NCBI GenBank assembly: GCA_018873225.1
Contig: JAEILZ010000005.1
Location: 3,162,001-3,226,000, forward strand
DNA: 64,000 bases
Direction of reading: 5' to 3'
From: [Phialemoniopsis] sp. UDSM-2020
Taxonomy: Eukaryota > Ascomycota > Sordariomycetes > Thyridiales > Thyridiaceae
Positions 36,001 to 48,425 of this stretch are shown here, one piece after another. The notes beneath the pieces were generated by a model that was not told the DNA's origin, ran no database searches, and saw only the letters and a program-made list of their open reading frames with translations. The position numbers and the translations under genes are program-made. How positions within the stretch are numbered: the stretch's first letter is position 1; each line of letters starts with the position of its first letter.

Positions 36001-38017
36001 ATGGTGTATGCTCGGGGTTGAGTAGAATCTTCTCCGCTTCGAGGAGCATTTCGAGAGTAGGCTTCCACACGCTATGGTACGCTGCGTCATCGGTAAATAT
36101 TCGCGGAGAATGACACTTGCGTACTCCCTCAATCCGTCTCTCCACGACTCTTGCTGGTAAGTCCAGAACGTACGACCAGTCGTACGGAGAGAAACCCGGC
36201 TCTCGGAGCGCCATGGTTGCAGTCTCGAGTAGTAGCAGCATGAGTTTATTGGCAGCTTCAACGTGAGCCCTGGTGCTTACAGCGGGTTGTCCTATGTCCA
36301 CAGAACAGACAACACCGGAAAGGAGATCGAGCCCCTCCGACGTATGGAGCTCGTCTCCCCTGTAGATCTGTTTGGTCGTAGTCGGATCCTTGTTGAATCG
36401 TCGTGCCCAGAGAAGTGTCTCGCCCCAGAGCTCTAGATCCCCAGTGGCAATGCACATTCTCAAGGTCGACCGCACCCAAAATGCCCGGTCAGTCGCTTCG
36501 CGGGACATCGCGGCCTTTTTTCTACGCTCAAAGATTTCCTGTCGGCCCTGGCTGCGCCATTCTCCACGATCGTTCACCGCACGAACGGATAGTTTGCGTG
36601 CCAAGAGAACTCTCACAAGCGTAACATCGCAGAGAGCGACATGAGGGTCTCGGCGCAGCTCCATCATTGTGCGGCCGCACCTCCTTGAGGAGAAACAGAG
36701 GAACTCGCACCGGGGGTCAATCCCGCATAGCCTATTGAGAAGGTGCAGGGCACTGTCCGTATCTCGCTCGTCAAGTATCACACCGAAGAGTGACGCCGGG
36801 AACAGTCCTTTGGCTTTTGACAGGGTGCGCATTTGTGTGTCTGACGCATCGTCAATGTCTACGGCGAAACGCGGCAGATGTTTCAGAAGTAGACGAAGCA
36901 AGCGATATCGCAGAGGCCGACTGACAGAGCACACAAGGTCTATGACATCTGCTGCATTGCTGGGCTCTTCTTTGGGAAGAGCAGAAAGTAGTTGGATCAA
37001 GCAGTGCTCTATACCCGTACGTAGCCGCCGGGACGTGCTCCATAATTTGGCAGTGGAGAAGATTATGCTGCTGGCTTGCTCCTGGATTTGAAGCAGTGCG
37101 GCCAATTTCGGGTTTTCTATGACGCATCTCGAGAGAAGTTCCAAGATGTGCAAGCGGCGCTTCGGCTCGGGCTTCCGTCGGGATAGTTGTCGAGCCAAGG
37201 GCACCATCATGTTCTCCAAGACGTCTTGTGGCTCACAGGCCCCAGGGATGCCCTGTTGTATTAAATGCTCCAGTACTGTCTCAGCAAATCCAAGGTTCTG
37301 TCTGACGAGAGCTTGAAACGTCGACGATTTCCAAGTTTCTCGTTCGCCCGACAAGAGCATACCTAGAAAAGCTGCTTCGAAGACGTCCGGATGTGCTCGC
37401 AGCAGTAGATCATTTCCCGGCCTGTACCACATCACTGGAGTCGCTTGCAGGTATTGCAAGACGGTTTCGCGTGTGCAGGCGGGAAGTAGCAGTTCATAAT
37501 ACTTATGAAGCGGCCTTGAATCTGGGTTGCACGAACCATCCCGGTTGGTGAGTATGTCCCAGATCTCTGACATCAGTTGTTGCCTCCTCTCCCTAGCTTC
37601 CCATGTTGTTGCCGTCTTCCCGAGTACTCTACACAGCTTTGCCACCTCACAGACACTGAATCCACTCATGATGGTTGCTAAGCCCAGCCCAGAATTCAAG
37701 GCCATCCATGTTGCTTCGATCGATTTTGCAGAACATAAAGCTCTGTCTAACTCCTTAATGGCATGTCGCCGAGCGCCTACACTGTGCGATTGACGGAGCA
37801 CAGAGGCAAGCCCGAGAGGATCTCGGCTAAGCGGGAGCCAGACGTGAAATACTGCCGAAGGCAAAGCCATCGTTTTAACAGCATCGAGTAATGCTTCAGT
37901 CACCACTGCTGTGCCAGCAACTGCGCTCGACTGTTGCAGGAGCTGTACAGCATGGGCTGGACTGCTAGCTCTCAACGCTACGTTATCAATTGGCGACAGC
38001 ATGATGAAAATGTTCAT
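33083..38017 (-). CDS. Large conserved-type hypothetical protein, 1,644 residues, predicted alpha-solenoid
   Basis: One uninterrupted frame of 4,935 bases with ATG at 38017 (MNIFIMLSPIDNVALR). I recognise no catalytic domain. The protein is largely helical and Leu/Ala-rich, with recurring amphipathic helices such as LLRLLLKHLPRF, DVIDLVCSV, VSIVESLINLLM and SSVKVTTVKMLAHLVG, the pattern of HEAT/ARM-like solenoids. That pattern suggests a scaffold for a large complex. There is no signal peptide. The C-terminus turns strongly basic (TEKKLRRFRRNRKVWF). The frame is intact and its codon use is ordinary, so it has not been mutated like its neighbour. The ATG is only about 200 bases from the start of the AT-rich block, so the promoter must be very short or lie inside mutated DNA. 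A longer ancestral N-terminus lost to that boundary is possible. Confidence 0.75.
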   Translation of the reverse strand: MNIFIMLSPIDNVALRASSPAHAVQLLQQSSAVAGTAVVTEALLDAVKTMALPSAVFHVWLPLSRDPLGLASVLRQSHSVGARRHAIKELDRALCSAKSIEATWMALNSGLGLATIMSGFSVCEVAKLCRVLGKTATTWEARERRQQLMSEIWDILTNRDGSCNPDSRPLHKYYELLLPACTRETVLQYLQATPVMWYRPGNDLLLRAHPDVFEAAFLGMLLSGERETWKSSTFQALVRQNLGFAETVLEHLIQQGIPGACEPQDVLENMMVPLARQLSRRKPEPKRRLHILELLSRCVIENPKLAALLQIQEQASSIIFSTAKLWSTSRRLRTGIEHCLIQLLSALPKEEPSNAADVIDLVCSVSRPLRYRLLRLLLKHLPRFAVDIDDASDTQMRTLSKAKGLFPASLFGVILDERDTDSALHLLNRLCGIDPRCEFLCFSSRRCGRTMMELRRDPHVALCDVTLVRVLLARKLSVRAVNDRGEWRSQGRQEIFERRKKAAMSREATDRAFWVRSTLRMCIATGDLELWGETLLWARRFNKDPTTTKQIYRGDELHTSEGLDLLSGVVCSVDIGQPAVSTRAHVEAANKLMLLLLETATMALREPGFSPYDWSYVLDLPARVVERRIEGVRKCHSPRIFTDDAAYHSVWKPTLEMLLEAEKILLNPEHTPLRAPDPLGLVRDLTVALNDLKPHVWKFLDSLAQARNELWVRYRPTVCPEVLDLPQVLPRGLAIQHLCTSLRVKGCSGDVLAYDLPYVLSRAEQVVFCEPSKVLKPLGELREVGDAIGVFVDSYTAALKYYVNHHGREEESSSRSMHAWEHATGHLAANWATGATRRQVSLFWYGIFESSVLGRLSSKMRAAVQPSMPMMPRVNQASTVVEWNPETDLIVHLGAAKQQHVGTLFDCMLVAGSSLVTYDSCLECPPQGPSNLDNDVQIWDLNLFPKRRAYAHLDSIALAAILYINARLGSNASLVMQPYPSAKDPRFPALFLDHDFMEKQDKAAGLVKATAALARLQEFVPAPLLLDLGKSLLGRLGDGIQRERDDIHVTMKIIKMLSRSDQPWLASPLIAEVVLGRQEDSAWHRILLNQGFLSALPAAAASHLLDNLSHSIQEKLRQQGIALQSVDRDEAEDKPRLSSVKVTTVKMLAHLVGNVPFIDSSQSCRILDGLLSNTSHIDVRVSIVESLINLLMPSAGSPSSLKAQVLAQLEQHALPIAASLDERRVLSEADWVSAEAAGELPEVSWAYRTGDRPVLYKLLHNMAAIDNDLDIQSKSAHLLVRVMEVSVANNARWMALFWRTRGFHLPPGESFPASPVDPLILANMLTKWRVWMPASALDMLKVLMLENLNPSKTILTITSQLRQDWDSQFNAARHWIDQVGHPQWARLWLGTVASVLSKDETSHAPRIPGGVTVDMLQRFLFEGAKAIVTAGDAGTHIESLFVNAKSEAHWQQNTLPVLQRIIAHIETQRTAAWQQDPARTPAVLPDSLRLSMMLLPVLIEPQPDLKGEGSSSLVEDIRQIVHRMASTGEPYHEHFDFLKAQFITAKQHLVAISIELGALHKLNVEKPGLAEYLQVELAGHLVYEGDPPQDAATILTAKNMIREWNESKIEYIRNLGRTTEKKLRRFRRNRKVWFLEDNESPTSW

Positions 38018-38320
38018 CACTCAACTGCCAGTAAGCTTGTATAAGGACAGAGTGCAAGAAACACACCGTGCTATAGAGGCACACTATATATTGTTGACTA
38101 AAGCGGGTCAACAGAAAAGAGGGGAGTGGCAAGAAGGCTCGGCGAGTGAGTCATTAGCAGGGTTGTAAAGAGATCTACCATGACTTATTTTTCAAGCACT
38201 ATCTTCTAGCTTTGCAATTAAAATTTAAAGGTAATAATGTTTCTACTTTTTAATTTTTAAAAATTTAAAATTATTTTATTTTATTTTTAAAAGAAAACTA
38301 ATTTGATAATATTTTTTATA

Positions 38321-38357
38321 TAATACTTTTAATATAATTATATTTTTTATTTAAAAG
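38321..38357 (+). repeat. Copy of a 37-bp repeat-end motif
   Basis: First of five copies of a sequence beginning TAATACTT and continuing with AATATAATTATAT, then TATTTAAA. Other copies are at about 39,869-39,905, 53,699-53,735 and 56,771-56,807 (same strand) and 55,120-55,157 (inverted). It looks like the conserved end of a transposable element. Confidence 0.6.
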
Positions 38358-39119
38358 TTAAAAAGATATTAAAAGATCTTTTAAATATTTTATAATAAAC
38401 ATTTTTTAAAATTTAATTATTTATTTTTTAAGTTAATAAGTATTAAAATATATAAAATATAAAATAAAGATTATAAAATATATAATAAATTAAAGATTTT
38501 AAATTAAAAAAAAAGAAAAAAAAAGATTATAATTATAATTATAAGAAAATTAAAAATAATATATATATTATAAATAATTATATATAAATTTTAAATATTT
38601 AATTTATATTTTAATTTATTTTATTAATTTTAAGTTTTTATTATAATATTACTTTCTTTTTTTTTAAAAAAGAATTATAAATTACTTTTAATTTTAAAAA
38701 TAAAAAATAAAATTTAATATAAATATAATTTAAATAAATTACTTTTTAAATATTTAATTAATAAGAATACTTTTAATTTAATTATATTTATTATATAATA
38801 AAGTTTAAATTCTACTATTTAAATAATTATAATTTATATTAATTTAACCTTAAAAAAGATAATATTTATATTCTAAAGATATAATAATAATTTCTAATAT
38901 TAATAAATATAATTATAATATATTAATTCTACTATTTTAGCTTAAAGGTTTAATCTCTATTAATTCTCTATATATATAAAGAGCTAAATTTAAATCTAAA
39001 ATTTAAACTTTAAATTTAACTATAAATATAAATCTATAATTATAATAATATACTATTAATTTAAATATTTATCTTTAAAATAACTTTTTATAAACTATAA
39101 GATATAACTTTTATATTAA

Positions 39120-39910
39120 CATAAGTAATATTATTAGTTATAAATAAATCTACTTTATAAGTTTTAATAACTTTTATTAAAAAAACTAATTATCTATAGT
39201 TTTTCTCTATATATAAAAGAATATATTTAATTCTATATCTATTTCTTCTTCTATTTTATCTTTATTTCTATCTCTTTCTATATATAAGAAAGAAATTAAT
39301 TATTACTTATAAATATTAAAATAATAAAAAAGAATAAAATTAAATTTAAGAAGTATAGAATCTCTTTTCTTAAGAATCCTATTAAGCTATATATTACTAT
39401 AGAGAAAGTATAACTAAAGTTTAACTTTAACTACTTAAAAGGCTTTATTAAAGATCTTAATTTAAATAATAAAATAATCTTATTAGCCTTTAATTATCTT
39501 CTTATTAGTAGTTAAAAAGTATATATCTTCTTATATATTTAAAAAACTATTTTTAATTTATAAAAGATTATTTAAGTTTTTAAGAATTATAATAAGTAAT
39601 TTAAAGACTAACTTATATATATTATAAAGATAGTTTAAAGTATAAAAAATTAAATAGATAAATAAAGTTAGTTTTTTTAAATAAGTATTATTTATATTTT
39701 TAAAGAAGAGATTTTATATTTATTATAAATTACTTAAGAATTAAATAGTTAATTAAAAATTAAATAGTTAGTTAAAGATTAAATAATTAATTAATATTTA
39801 AATAAAGTTATTAAATTTAATTAAAATCTTAAAATTAATTAATAGCCTTATTAAATACTAATAATATATAATACTTCTAATATAATTATATTCTCTATTT
39901 AAAGGTTAAA
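39120..39910 (+). repeat. Dispersed repeat R1, copy 1
   Basis: About 790 bases that align by eye with 56,020-56,815 in the same orientation and, over its right two thirds, with 55,120-55,640 inverted. It starts near AGTAATATTATTAGTTATAA, has a pyrimidine-rich stretch at about 39,235-39,290, a coding-like middle, tandem AGTTA/TTAAATAG units near 39,735-39,800, and ends with the 37-bp terminal motif. It may be a short transposon or a retroelement end; the coding remnant is too mutated to name. Confidence 0.6.
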
Positions 39911-39984
39911 TTCTACTATAGTTTAATAACTTAATATTCTTTTAAATAGTTATAAGTTAGCTTTAAATTTAATAATATTAGCTA

Positions 39985-42900
39985 TTAATTAGAAGATATA
40001 GTCTTTAAAATAACTTTAAATCTTTAAAATTTAGTTTTATATCTTTATAAGAAATAAAAATTAAATACTAACTATTATTATATCTATTTAATCTATATAA
40101 TCTTATTATAATTTTAAATCTTTTTTTAAAAAATTATTTAAAATAAAATAGCTTTTAATTAATATAGAAAAGTAATTAATTTAATTAATACTATAAAATA
40201 CTTTATAAGTAAATTAGATATAACTTAAATAACTATTAAAAGTAATATAATTAAAATTATTAATATTCTAATTATTATTAAATTATTTAATTTAAATAAT
40301 TAAAATAACTATAAGTTTATAAGGCTTAATTAATTTATAAATTTTATAAAGAAAGATACTATTAAAATTATTCTAATTTAAATTTAAATTAAAATAAAAT
40401 TAAAATTAAGAATCTTTTTATATTTAATTTAAATTATACCTTAAAATAGAAGGATAATTAATTTTTAAATTTAAAATAAATTTTTAAAAAGGCTTAAAAG
40501 AAGTATAAAAAGAATAAATAAAAAATTCTTAAAACTTTTATAAAGATAAAGCTTAAATATAAAGTAAGATAGTATTAATATATTATTAATTTAAATTATA
40601 AATAAGTTTAAATTATAAAGATTATTTAAAATATTTTTAAAAAATAAATAAAAAGTTTTTTATATTATATATATAATAAGAAAATTAAAATAATAAAATA
40701 ATTAAATAATATTATTTAATTATTAAATTAATTTTTAAAGGATTTCTATATTTATTTTAACTTCTTTAAAAAAGAATTCTATTTAAATTTAAAGAGAAAA
40801 GAGTTTTAATCTTTTACTTTAAATTATATTATAAAGTTTAAAATAATATTAATTTATAAAATCTTTAACTACTTAAAGATTATTTTAAAATAATATTATT
40901 AATATTTTAATATTAATATATAATTTAATTAAAATTTAAGTAATTTTATATTTAAATAGATATATCTTTAAATTTTTATTTAAAAGAACTTTAAGTAATT
41001 TTAAAATAACTTCTTATAAAATTAGCTTTAAAAAGATTTTAAGTTAAAAGAATAAATTCTTTATACTAATAATTTTACTTTATATTAATAAAGTTTTATT
41101 ATCTTTAAAAATCCTTTTAAAATAAATAGAAAATAACTTATTTATTATATATATAATAATTAAAATTATTTTATTTTTATTTTTATTTATTTTAAAAGAA
41201 AGAATAAAATTAATATTTCTTAAGTTAATTAAAAAAGAAATAGTTATAATAATTAATTTAAATTAAAGAAAACTTAAGTATTAAGATAATTACTATTAAT
41301 TTAATATAAATTCTAATAATAAAAATTAAAATATAATTCTATATATTTATTTAAATTTAAATTAATAAAAAGTTAATAATAATTTATATTAATTTAAATA
41401 TTTATATAGAAATAAATTTAATTAATATAAAATTTATTAGAAAGTATAATTTATAAAAAGCTTAATTAATAGCTTTCTATTTAAATACTATTAATTTAAT
41501 AGTAATTTCTATTTATAATATTTAAAAGATCTTTATTTATATATATAATTTAAAGGATAAATAATATTTAATTATTTAAAACTATATAGTTATTAATTAT
41601 AATTATTACTTTAAAAGTAGTTTAATTCTTTTCTTTTAAATTATACTTTATAATAAATAAATTTATCTCTTTATATATTTAAATTAATAGTAATTTAAAA
41701 TCTTTATAAAAAAGTTTATTTTAAATAGACTTTATAAATTTATAAAAAAGAAATATAATTATATAGTAATCTTTATAATTATAAAGAGTTTTAAAAAGAT
41801 ATTATTTAATAATAACTTACTATTAAATACTTAAAAAGATAATAAAATACTTATAAAGTTTTTAAAATTTAAAAAGATCTTTTATATAAAGAATATAAAA
41901 GTTCTTTTTATCTATTAATTTAAAGATTATTCTATTAATCTTATTAAAAGAGGTATCTTTTCTTTAAAATTAATTTATCTTTTAAGTTAAATTAAGTTAT
42001 AACTATTATAAGAGTATCTTAATAATAACCTTATAAAAAGAAGAATTTAACCTTTTAAAAGCCTAATAGATACTTTTATTCTTTTTATTTTAAAGAAAGA
42101 TAATAGTTTATAACTATATATTAATTATTAAGAATTTAATACTATTATAATAAAAAATTAATATTTTTTATTATTTATTTTAAAGATTTTAAATTATATA
42201 TTAAAAGTAAAATATTTTATTAAAATTAATATTAAGAATATCTATTATTAGATTTAAATTAAACTAAAAAAATAAATCTAATAGTAGATATTCTTAATAT
42301 TAATTTTAATAAAATATTTTAAAACTATATATATAATACTTTTTATAATCTATTTAATACTTATTATATAATATATTTAAATAATATTTTTATTTTTTTA
42401 AAGATAAAAAAAAGTATATTAAATATATAAAATAAATATTAATAAAATTAGAAATTATTAAACTATTTATTAATTTAAAGAAATATATTTTCTATTAAAA
42501 TTAAATAGAATTTTTAAATTTTATTTTTAATAATAAGAATATTTTAATAAATATTTAATAAGTAGAAACTATTAATTTCTAATTAATATCTTAATTATAT
42601 TATAAGATTTAATAATTTTTAAATTTTTATAATTTCTACTATTAATTTATTTAAAAGTATTTTATAATTATAGTTTTATTAATTATTATATTTAAAAGTA
42701 GTTAAAATAGAAAGAAGTTAAAAAAGATAAATCTATTTAATATTAAAATAGATATATTTTAATATTTTAAGAAAGTATTCTATTTAAATTTTCTTTTAAA
42801 ATATTTTAATTTTAACTAGTTATTAAAATTAGAAACTAATATTTCTAATTTTATATTTATAAAAATCCTAATATAACTTAATTTAAAAGAATATTAATAT

Positions 42901-43858
42901 TTAATTACTTTCTATTTAAAAAAGTTTTAAAGATATAAATATAACTAAGAAACCCTTAATAAAGAAATATTTATAATAATAAAATTATTAAAATATTAAT
43001 AATACTATTTTAAAAAGATATTAATTTAAATTAAAATTTTATTAAATTATATTAACCTTTAAAGCTTTATAAAGTAATTAAAACTAAATAGAAAGTAAAT
43101 ATATTAATATATATATTTTATATCTTTTAATTTTATTATTAAGTATTAGTTTAAAGCTTAAAATCTTATTAATATATTATTAAAATGATTTAATTATAAT
43201 AATAGAAAGATTCTTTATAAAGAATATTTATTTATTTTATAATAAAAGATTTATATAAATTTAAATTATTATTAAAAATATAATAAAATATCTTTAAAAA
43301 AGAAAATTATTTAAATCTTTTAAGTTTTAAATATTTATAAATATCTAATTAAATATTATTTTAATAAAAATAGAAATTAAAAGAATTTATATATTAAAAG
43401 ACTATAGTTTAATATTAAAAAGTAAATAATTTTAAAGTAATTTATATATAAATATTTAATTTAAAAGATTAAAAATAACTTAGAAATAAATAAAAACTTT
43501 AAAAAACTTATTAAATATTTAAAAAATATAAAGTTTATAATATAAGTATAAAAAGATATTATATTAATAAAAAAGATATTAAAAAAGTAATTTTTAAGTA
43601 ATAATAATCTTTTTTTATTTAAAGGAAAGCTAGTAATATCTAATAAGAGATTTATATTATAAGAGATTCTTTATTAATATTATAATAATCTACTTATAAG
43701 TTACTTTAAAGTAAATTAAATATTAAAACTTATTTAAAGAAAATTCTATTAAAAAGAAATAAATTAAAATATAAAGATTTATATTTATAAATATTTTATA
43801 TATTAATATACTATTATAAAAAGATATTAATTCTATAATAAGCTTAAATTATTATTAA
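39985..43858 (+). mobile_element. Decayed Ty3/gypsy retrotransposon copy A (truncated)
   Basis: Parallel to copy B through nearly all its length. Gag-like and protease-like sequence is followed by reverse transcriptase: the segment equivalent to YLDDILIF, then KEEHIKHIKQ, is at about 42,370-42,430, and the FxGFI block at about 42,500. The integrase zinc-binding region (GKL, then LYQHH, then an LxLIQRKFY-like block) is at 43,620-43,850. Homology with B stops at about 43,858, just before the integrase catalytic core. It is more fully AT-converted than B. An inverted duplication interrupts the RT at 42,209-42,320. All motifs are read through many stops; nothing is functional. Confidence 0.75.
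42209..42320. repeat. Near-perfect 47-bp inverted repeat (hairpin) inside copy A
   Basis: Left arm 42,209-42,255 and right arm 42,274-42,320 are reverse complements at 46 of 47 positions, with an 18-base spacer. Copy B at the matching place (about 46,205-46,320) has no such structure and reads on through the RT, so in copy A the right arm replaces RT sequence with an inverted copy of the adjacent segment. Confidence 0.85.
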
Positions 43859-43949
43859 TTATTACAGTAAAAGTATAGGCCTTCCTAAGTAATAGCACTT
43901 TAGTACTAAAAGCCTATTATTATAGGACTACTAATGAATTACTAGTAAT

Positions 43950-46900
43950 TAAGAAAGGTATCTATAGTAGTCTCTTTTAGAATTCCTAAATCTTTAAGAT
44001 TTAGTCTTATTATTAAATATTATTAAATACTATTAAATGCCCTATCTATTTCATTTTACCTAATCTATTATAATCCTTTTATAATTCTAAATCTTCTTTA
44101 AAAGATTATCTAAAATAAAATAATACTAATTTAATATAGAAAGCAGCTTAAATTATTTAGAATTATAGGTCGCTTTATAAATAAAGTAGATATAATCTAG
44201 CTAGCTAATAATATTAAACTAGTTAAAATTATTAAAATAATTTTAATTCTTATTACATCTAATTTAATAGCTTTTTAGGTTTAAATTATCTAATTTAAAT
44301 AGCTTATAAAGCTTTAGATGTATAAGGCTAAGTTAGCTAAAGAGGTAAATATTATAAGATACTATTAATATAATTCTAATTTAAGCTTAAATTAGAGTAA
44401 AATTAGAATTAAAAATCTTTCTACTTTTAATTTAAATTATACCTTTAAATAATAGAATAATTAGCTTTTAAATTTATAGTAAATTTTTATAGGGACTAAG
44501 AAGAAATATAAAAAAAATAAGTAAAGAATTCTTAAGGCTTTTATAAAGATAAAATCTAAGTATAAAGTAAGATAGAATTATTATACTATTAATTTAAACT
44601 TTAAATAGATTAAAGAAGTAAAAACTATTTAATTTATCTTTAAGGAATAAATAAAGATATTTTTATACTATATATATAATAAAGAAGTAAAGATAATAAA
44701 GTATTTAATTATTATTTATTAGCTACTAAATTAATTATTAAAAGACTTTTATATTTATTTAAACTTTTTTAAAAAGAAATTTATCTTTAACTTAAATAAG
44801 AAATAAGTTTTATTCTTTTATTTTAAGCTCTAATATAAGCTTTAGAGTAATATTAATCTTTAGAATCTTTAACTACCTAAGAATTATCTAGAAATAGTTT
44901 TATTAGTATTTTAATATTAGTATATAATCTAATTAAAATAGAAATAATTCTATAACTAAATAAATATATCCTTAAATAATAATTAAAAAACTAATAAATA
45001 ATTTTAATATAATTTATTATAAAATCTATAGTAAAAAAATTTTAAGCTGTAAAGAATAGTCTTTTATATTAATCCTATAGTTTCTTATTAGTAAAATTAA
45101 AATATCTTAAGAAATCCTATTAGAATAAATAGGAATTAATTTATTTATTATTTATATAGTAATTAAAATTATTTTATTTTAATTTATTTTAAGAAGAATA
45201 ATAAAGCTAATATTTCTTAAGTAAATTAATATTAGAATAACTACTTAATATAATATAATATAAAAAAAAAATATTAAAATAGATATTATTAATTTAATAT
45301 TATTTCTAATAGTAGAAATTAAAATATAGTTTTATATATTTATTTAAATTAGAATTAAAAATAAATTAGTAATAATTTATATTAATTTTAATACTTATAT
45401 AAAGATAGATTTAATTAATATAGAATTTATTAAAAAGTATAATTTATAAAAGATTTAATTAATAATTTTATATTTAAATATTACTAATTTAATTATAATT
45501 TCTACTTATAGTATTTAGAAAGTCCCTATTAATCTTTATAACTTCTAAGGTAAATTATAAGTAATTACTAGGAAATATATAGTAATTAATTATAATTTAT
45601 ACTTAAAAGGTAATTTTATTTTATTATTTTAAATTATATTTTATAATAAGTAAATCTATCTCTTAATATATTAGAATTAATAGTAATTTAAATACTTTAT
45701 AAAAGAGTTTATTTTAAATAAACTTTAAAGATTTATAAAGAAGATTTATAATTATATAGTTATATTTATAGTAATATAGACTTTAGAGAAAATCCTATTT
45801 AATAATAAGTTAAATTTAGATTTAAATAGAACTAATAGTATTCTATTAAAATTTCTTAAATTTAAAAAGATATTTTTAGTAAAAAATATAAATATACTAT
45901 TAATCTATTAGTTAAATAATTATATTATTAATTTAATTAAAAAAGAAGTTTTTTTTATTAAATTAATTTATTCTTTAAGTTATATTAAATTAAAGGTATT
46001 ATAAGAATATATTAATAATAACTTAATAAAGGATTAAATTTATTCTTTTAAAAGTTCTATTAGTTTATCTATCTTTTTTATTTTAAAGAAAGATAGAGAT
46101 TTATAACTTTATATTAATTACTAGGGATTTAATATTATAATAATAAAAAATTAATATCTTTTCCTTTTAATTTTAAAGATTATAAATTAAGTTTTAAATT
46201 TTAAATTCTTTATAAAGATTAATATTAAAAATATATATTATTAAATTTATATTAAATAAAATAATAAATAAAAGATAATATTTTAAATCTAATATAGCTA
46301 TTATAAATATTTAATTATACCTTTTAATTTAATAAATATATTAATAATATTTTAAAGTTATATTTATATTATATTTTATAATCTATTTAATATCTTTTAT
46401 ATAGTATATTTAAATAATATTTTTATCTTTTTAGAGATAAAAGAAAAGTATATTAAATATATAAAATAAATACTTATAAAATTAAAATTTATAGAACTTT
46501 TTATTAATTTAAAGAAGTATTCTTTCTATTAAAGCTAAATAGAATTTTTAAATTTTATTCTTAATAATAAAAGTATTTTAATAGATTCTTAGTAAATAAA
46601 TATAATTAATTCTTAGTTAATATTATAATTATATTATAAGATCTAATAATTTCTAGGGTTTTATAATTTCTATTATTAGTTTATTAAAGGATACTTAATA
46701 GTAATTACTTTTTTAATTACTTTATTTAAGAGTAATTAGAATAGAAAAAAGCTAGAAAAGATAGATCTATTTAGTATTAAAGTAAATATATTTTAATATT
46801 TTAAGAAAGTATTCTATTTAATTTCTCTTTTAAGGTATTTTAATTCTAATTAATCTTTAAAGTTAGAAACTAATATTTTTATATTTATACTTATAAGGAT

Positions 46901-48425
46901 CCTAATATAATCTAATTTAAAGAATAATTAATACTTAATTACTTTCTATTTATAAAAGTTTTAAGATTATAAGTGTAATTAAAAGATTTTAAATAAAAAG
47001 ATAATTACTATTATAAAGTCCTTTAAATACTAATAATACTATTTTAAAGAGGTACTAATTTAAATTAAAGTTCTATTAAATTATATTAATCTTTAAAGCT
47101 TTATAAAGCAATTAAAACTAAATAAGAAGTAAATATATTAGTATATATATCTTATATCTTTTAATTTTATTATTAAATATTAACTAGAAAAGAGAAATCC
47201 TATTAATATACTATTAAGATAGCTAGATTATAATAATAAAAAGACTTATTATAAGGAGTATTTATTTACTTTATAATAGAAGTTTATTATAGTATAAGAG
47301 GTTTATTTAACTTTAAGATATAAAAAAAAATATAATAAAATATTTTTATAAGTAAATATATCTTAAATAGTTTTATATAAAAAAAGTATAATAAAATATT
47401 TTTATAAGTAAATATATCTTAATTAGCTTTAAAAAAGGTTATAATAAAGGTCTTAATAGGTTTAATTTATTTTTAAAAATATAATAACTTATTACTATAG
47501 AAAAAAGTTATATAAATCTTTATAGTTTTAAATATTTAAAAATATTTATATATTAATTACTTTATAAATAGTAATATAAAAAGCTTAAGACTAAAGTATT
47601 TATAGTTTAATATTAAGAAGTAAATAATTCTAAGATAGTATATTAAAGAATATTTAATTTAAAAAGTTAATAGTAGCTTAAAAGTAAATAAAAACTTTAA
47701 AGTACTTTTAAAGTATTTATAAAATATTAAGCTAATAATATAAATATAAAAAGGTATTATATTAATAGAAAAGATACTTAAAAAGTAGTTTCTAAGTAAT
47801 AATAATCTCTTTATATATAAGGAGAGACTAATAATACCTAGTAAGAGATTAGTATTATTAAAGATTATTTTCTAATATTATAATAATCTATTTATAAATT
47901 ACTTTAAAGTTAATTAAATTATAAAACTTATTTAATATAAATTTTACTAAAAAAGAATTAAATAAGATATTTATATTTATATTTATAAGTATTTTATATA
48001 TTAATATATTATAGTTAAAAAGTATTATTCTTATAGTAAGCTTAAGTTATTATTAATTTTTAGCTATCTCTAGGAATAAATTAATATAAATTTTATTATA
48101 AGTTTATCTTTTATATAAATAAATATATAGAAGATAAATATAATTTTAATAATAGTTAATTATTTTATTAAATATTATAAATTTTTATTTATAAAAAGTA
48201 ATTTAAATATTATTAAATTAGTTTAAACTATTTATAAGTAAGTTAATTTAAGGTTTAAGCTACTATAAAGAATAATATCTAATTAAAGAAGTCTCTTTAT
48301 ATTAGAATTTTAATTTAATTTATATTACTATATAAATATTAAATAAAGACTTTTAATAGTATTTTATTTATAAATTAATAGTTAAATAAAATAAATAAAA
48401 TAAATATTAAAATAGTACTTTTAAA
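43950..48425 (+). mobile_element. Decayed Ty3/gypsy retrotransposon copy B
   Basis: Second, less mutated copy of the same family, in tandem with A. Domains seen through the stops are Gag-like at about 44,460-45,200 and protease-like near 45,450-45,850. RT runs from about 46,000 (SPISxxFFILKKD-like block) past an NIKNxYYQIxIK block at about 46,220 to the YLDDIxIF block at about 46,400. RNase H lies around 46,700-47,100. The integrase H2C2 region is at 47,830-48,060 and the integrase core at 48,070-48,420 (MDFI-, VDYFTKY- and SDRxSLF-equivalent blocks). The order PR-RT-RH-IN defines Ty3/gypsy. No frame is intact. Confidence 0.8.
47331..47423. repeat. Short tandem duplication inside copy B
   Basis: A 36-base segment at 47,331-47,366 (TATAATAAAATATTTTTATA onward) recurs at 47,388-47,423, a spacing of 57. 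Copy A has a single version in the matching region. Likely replication slippage after or during decay. Confidence 0.65.
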
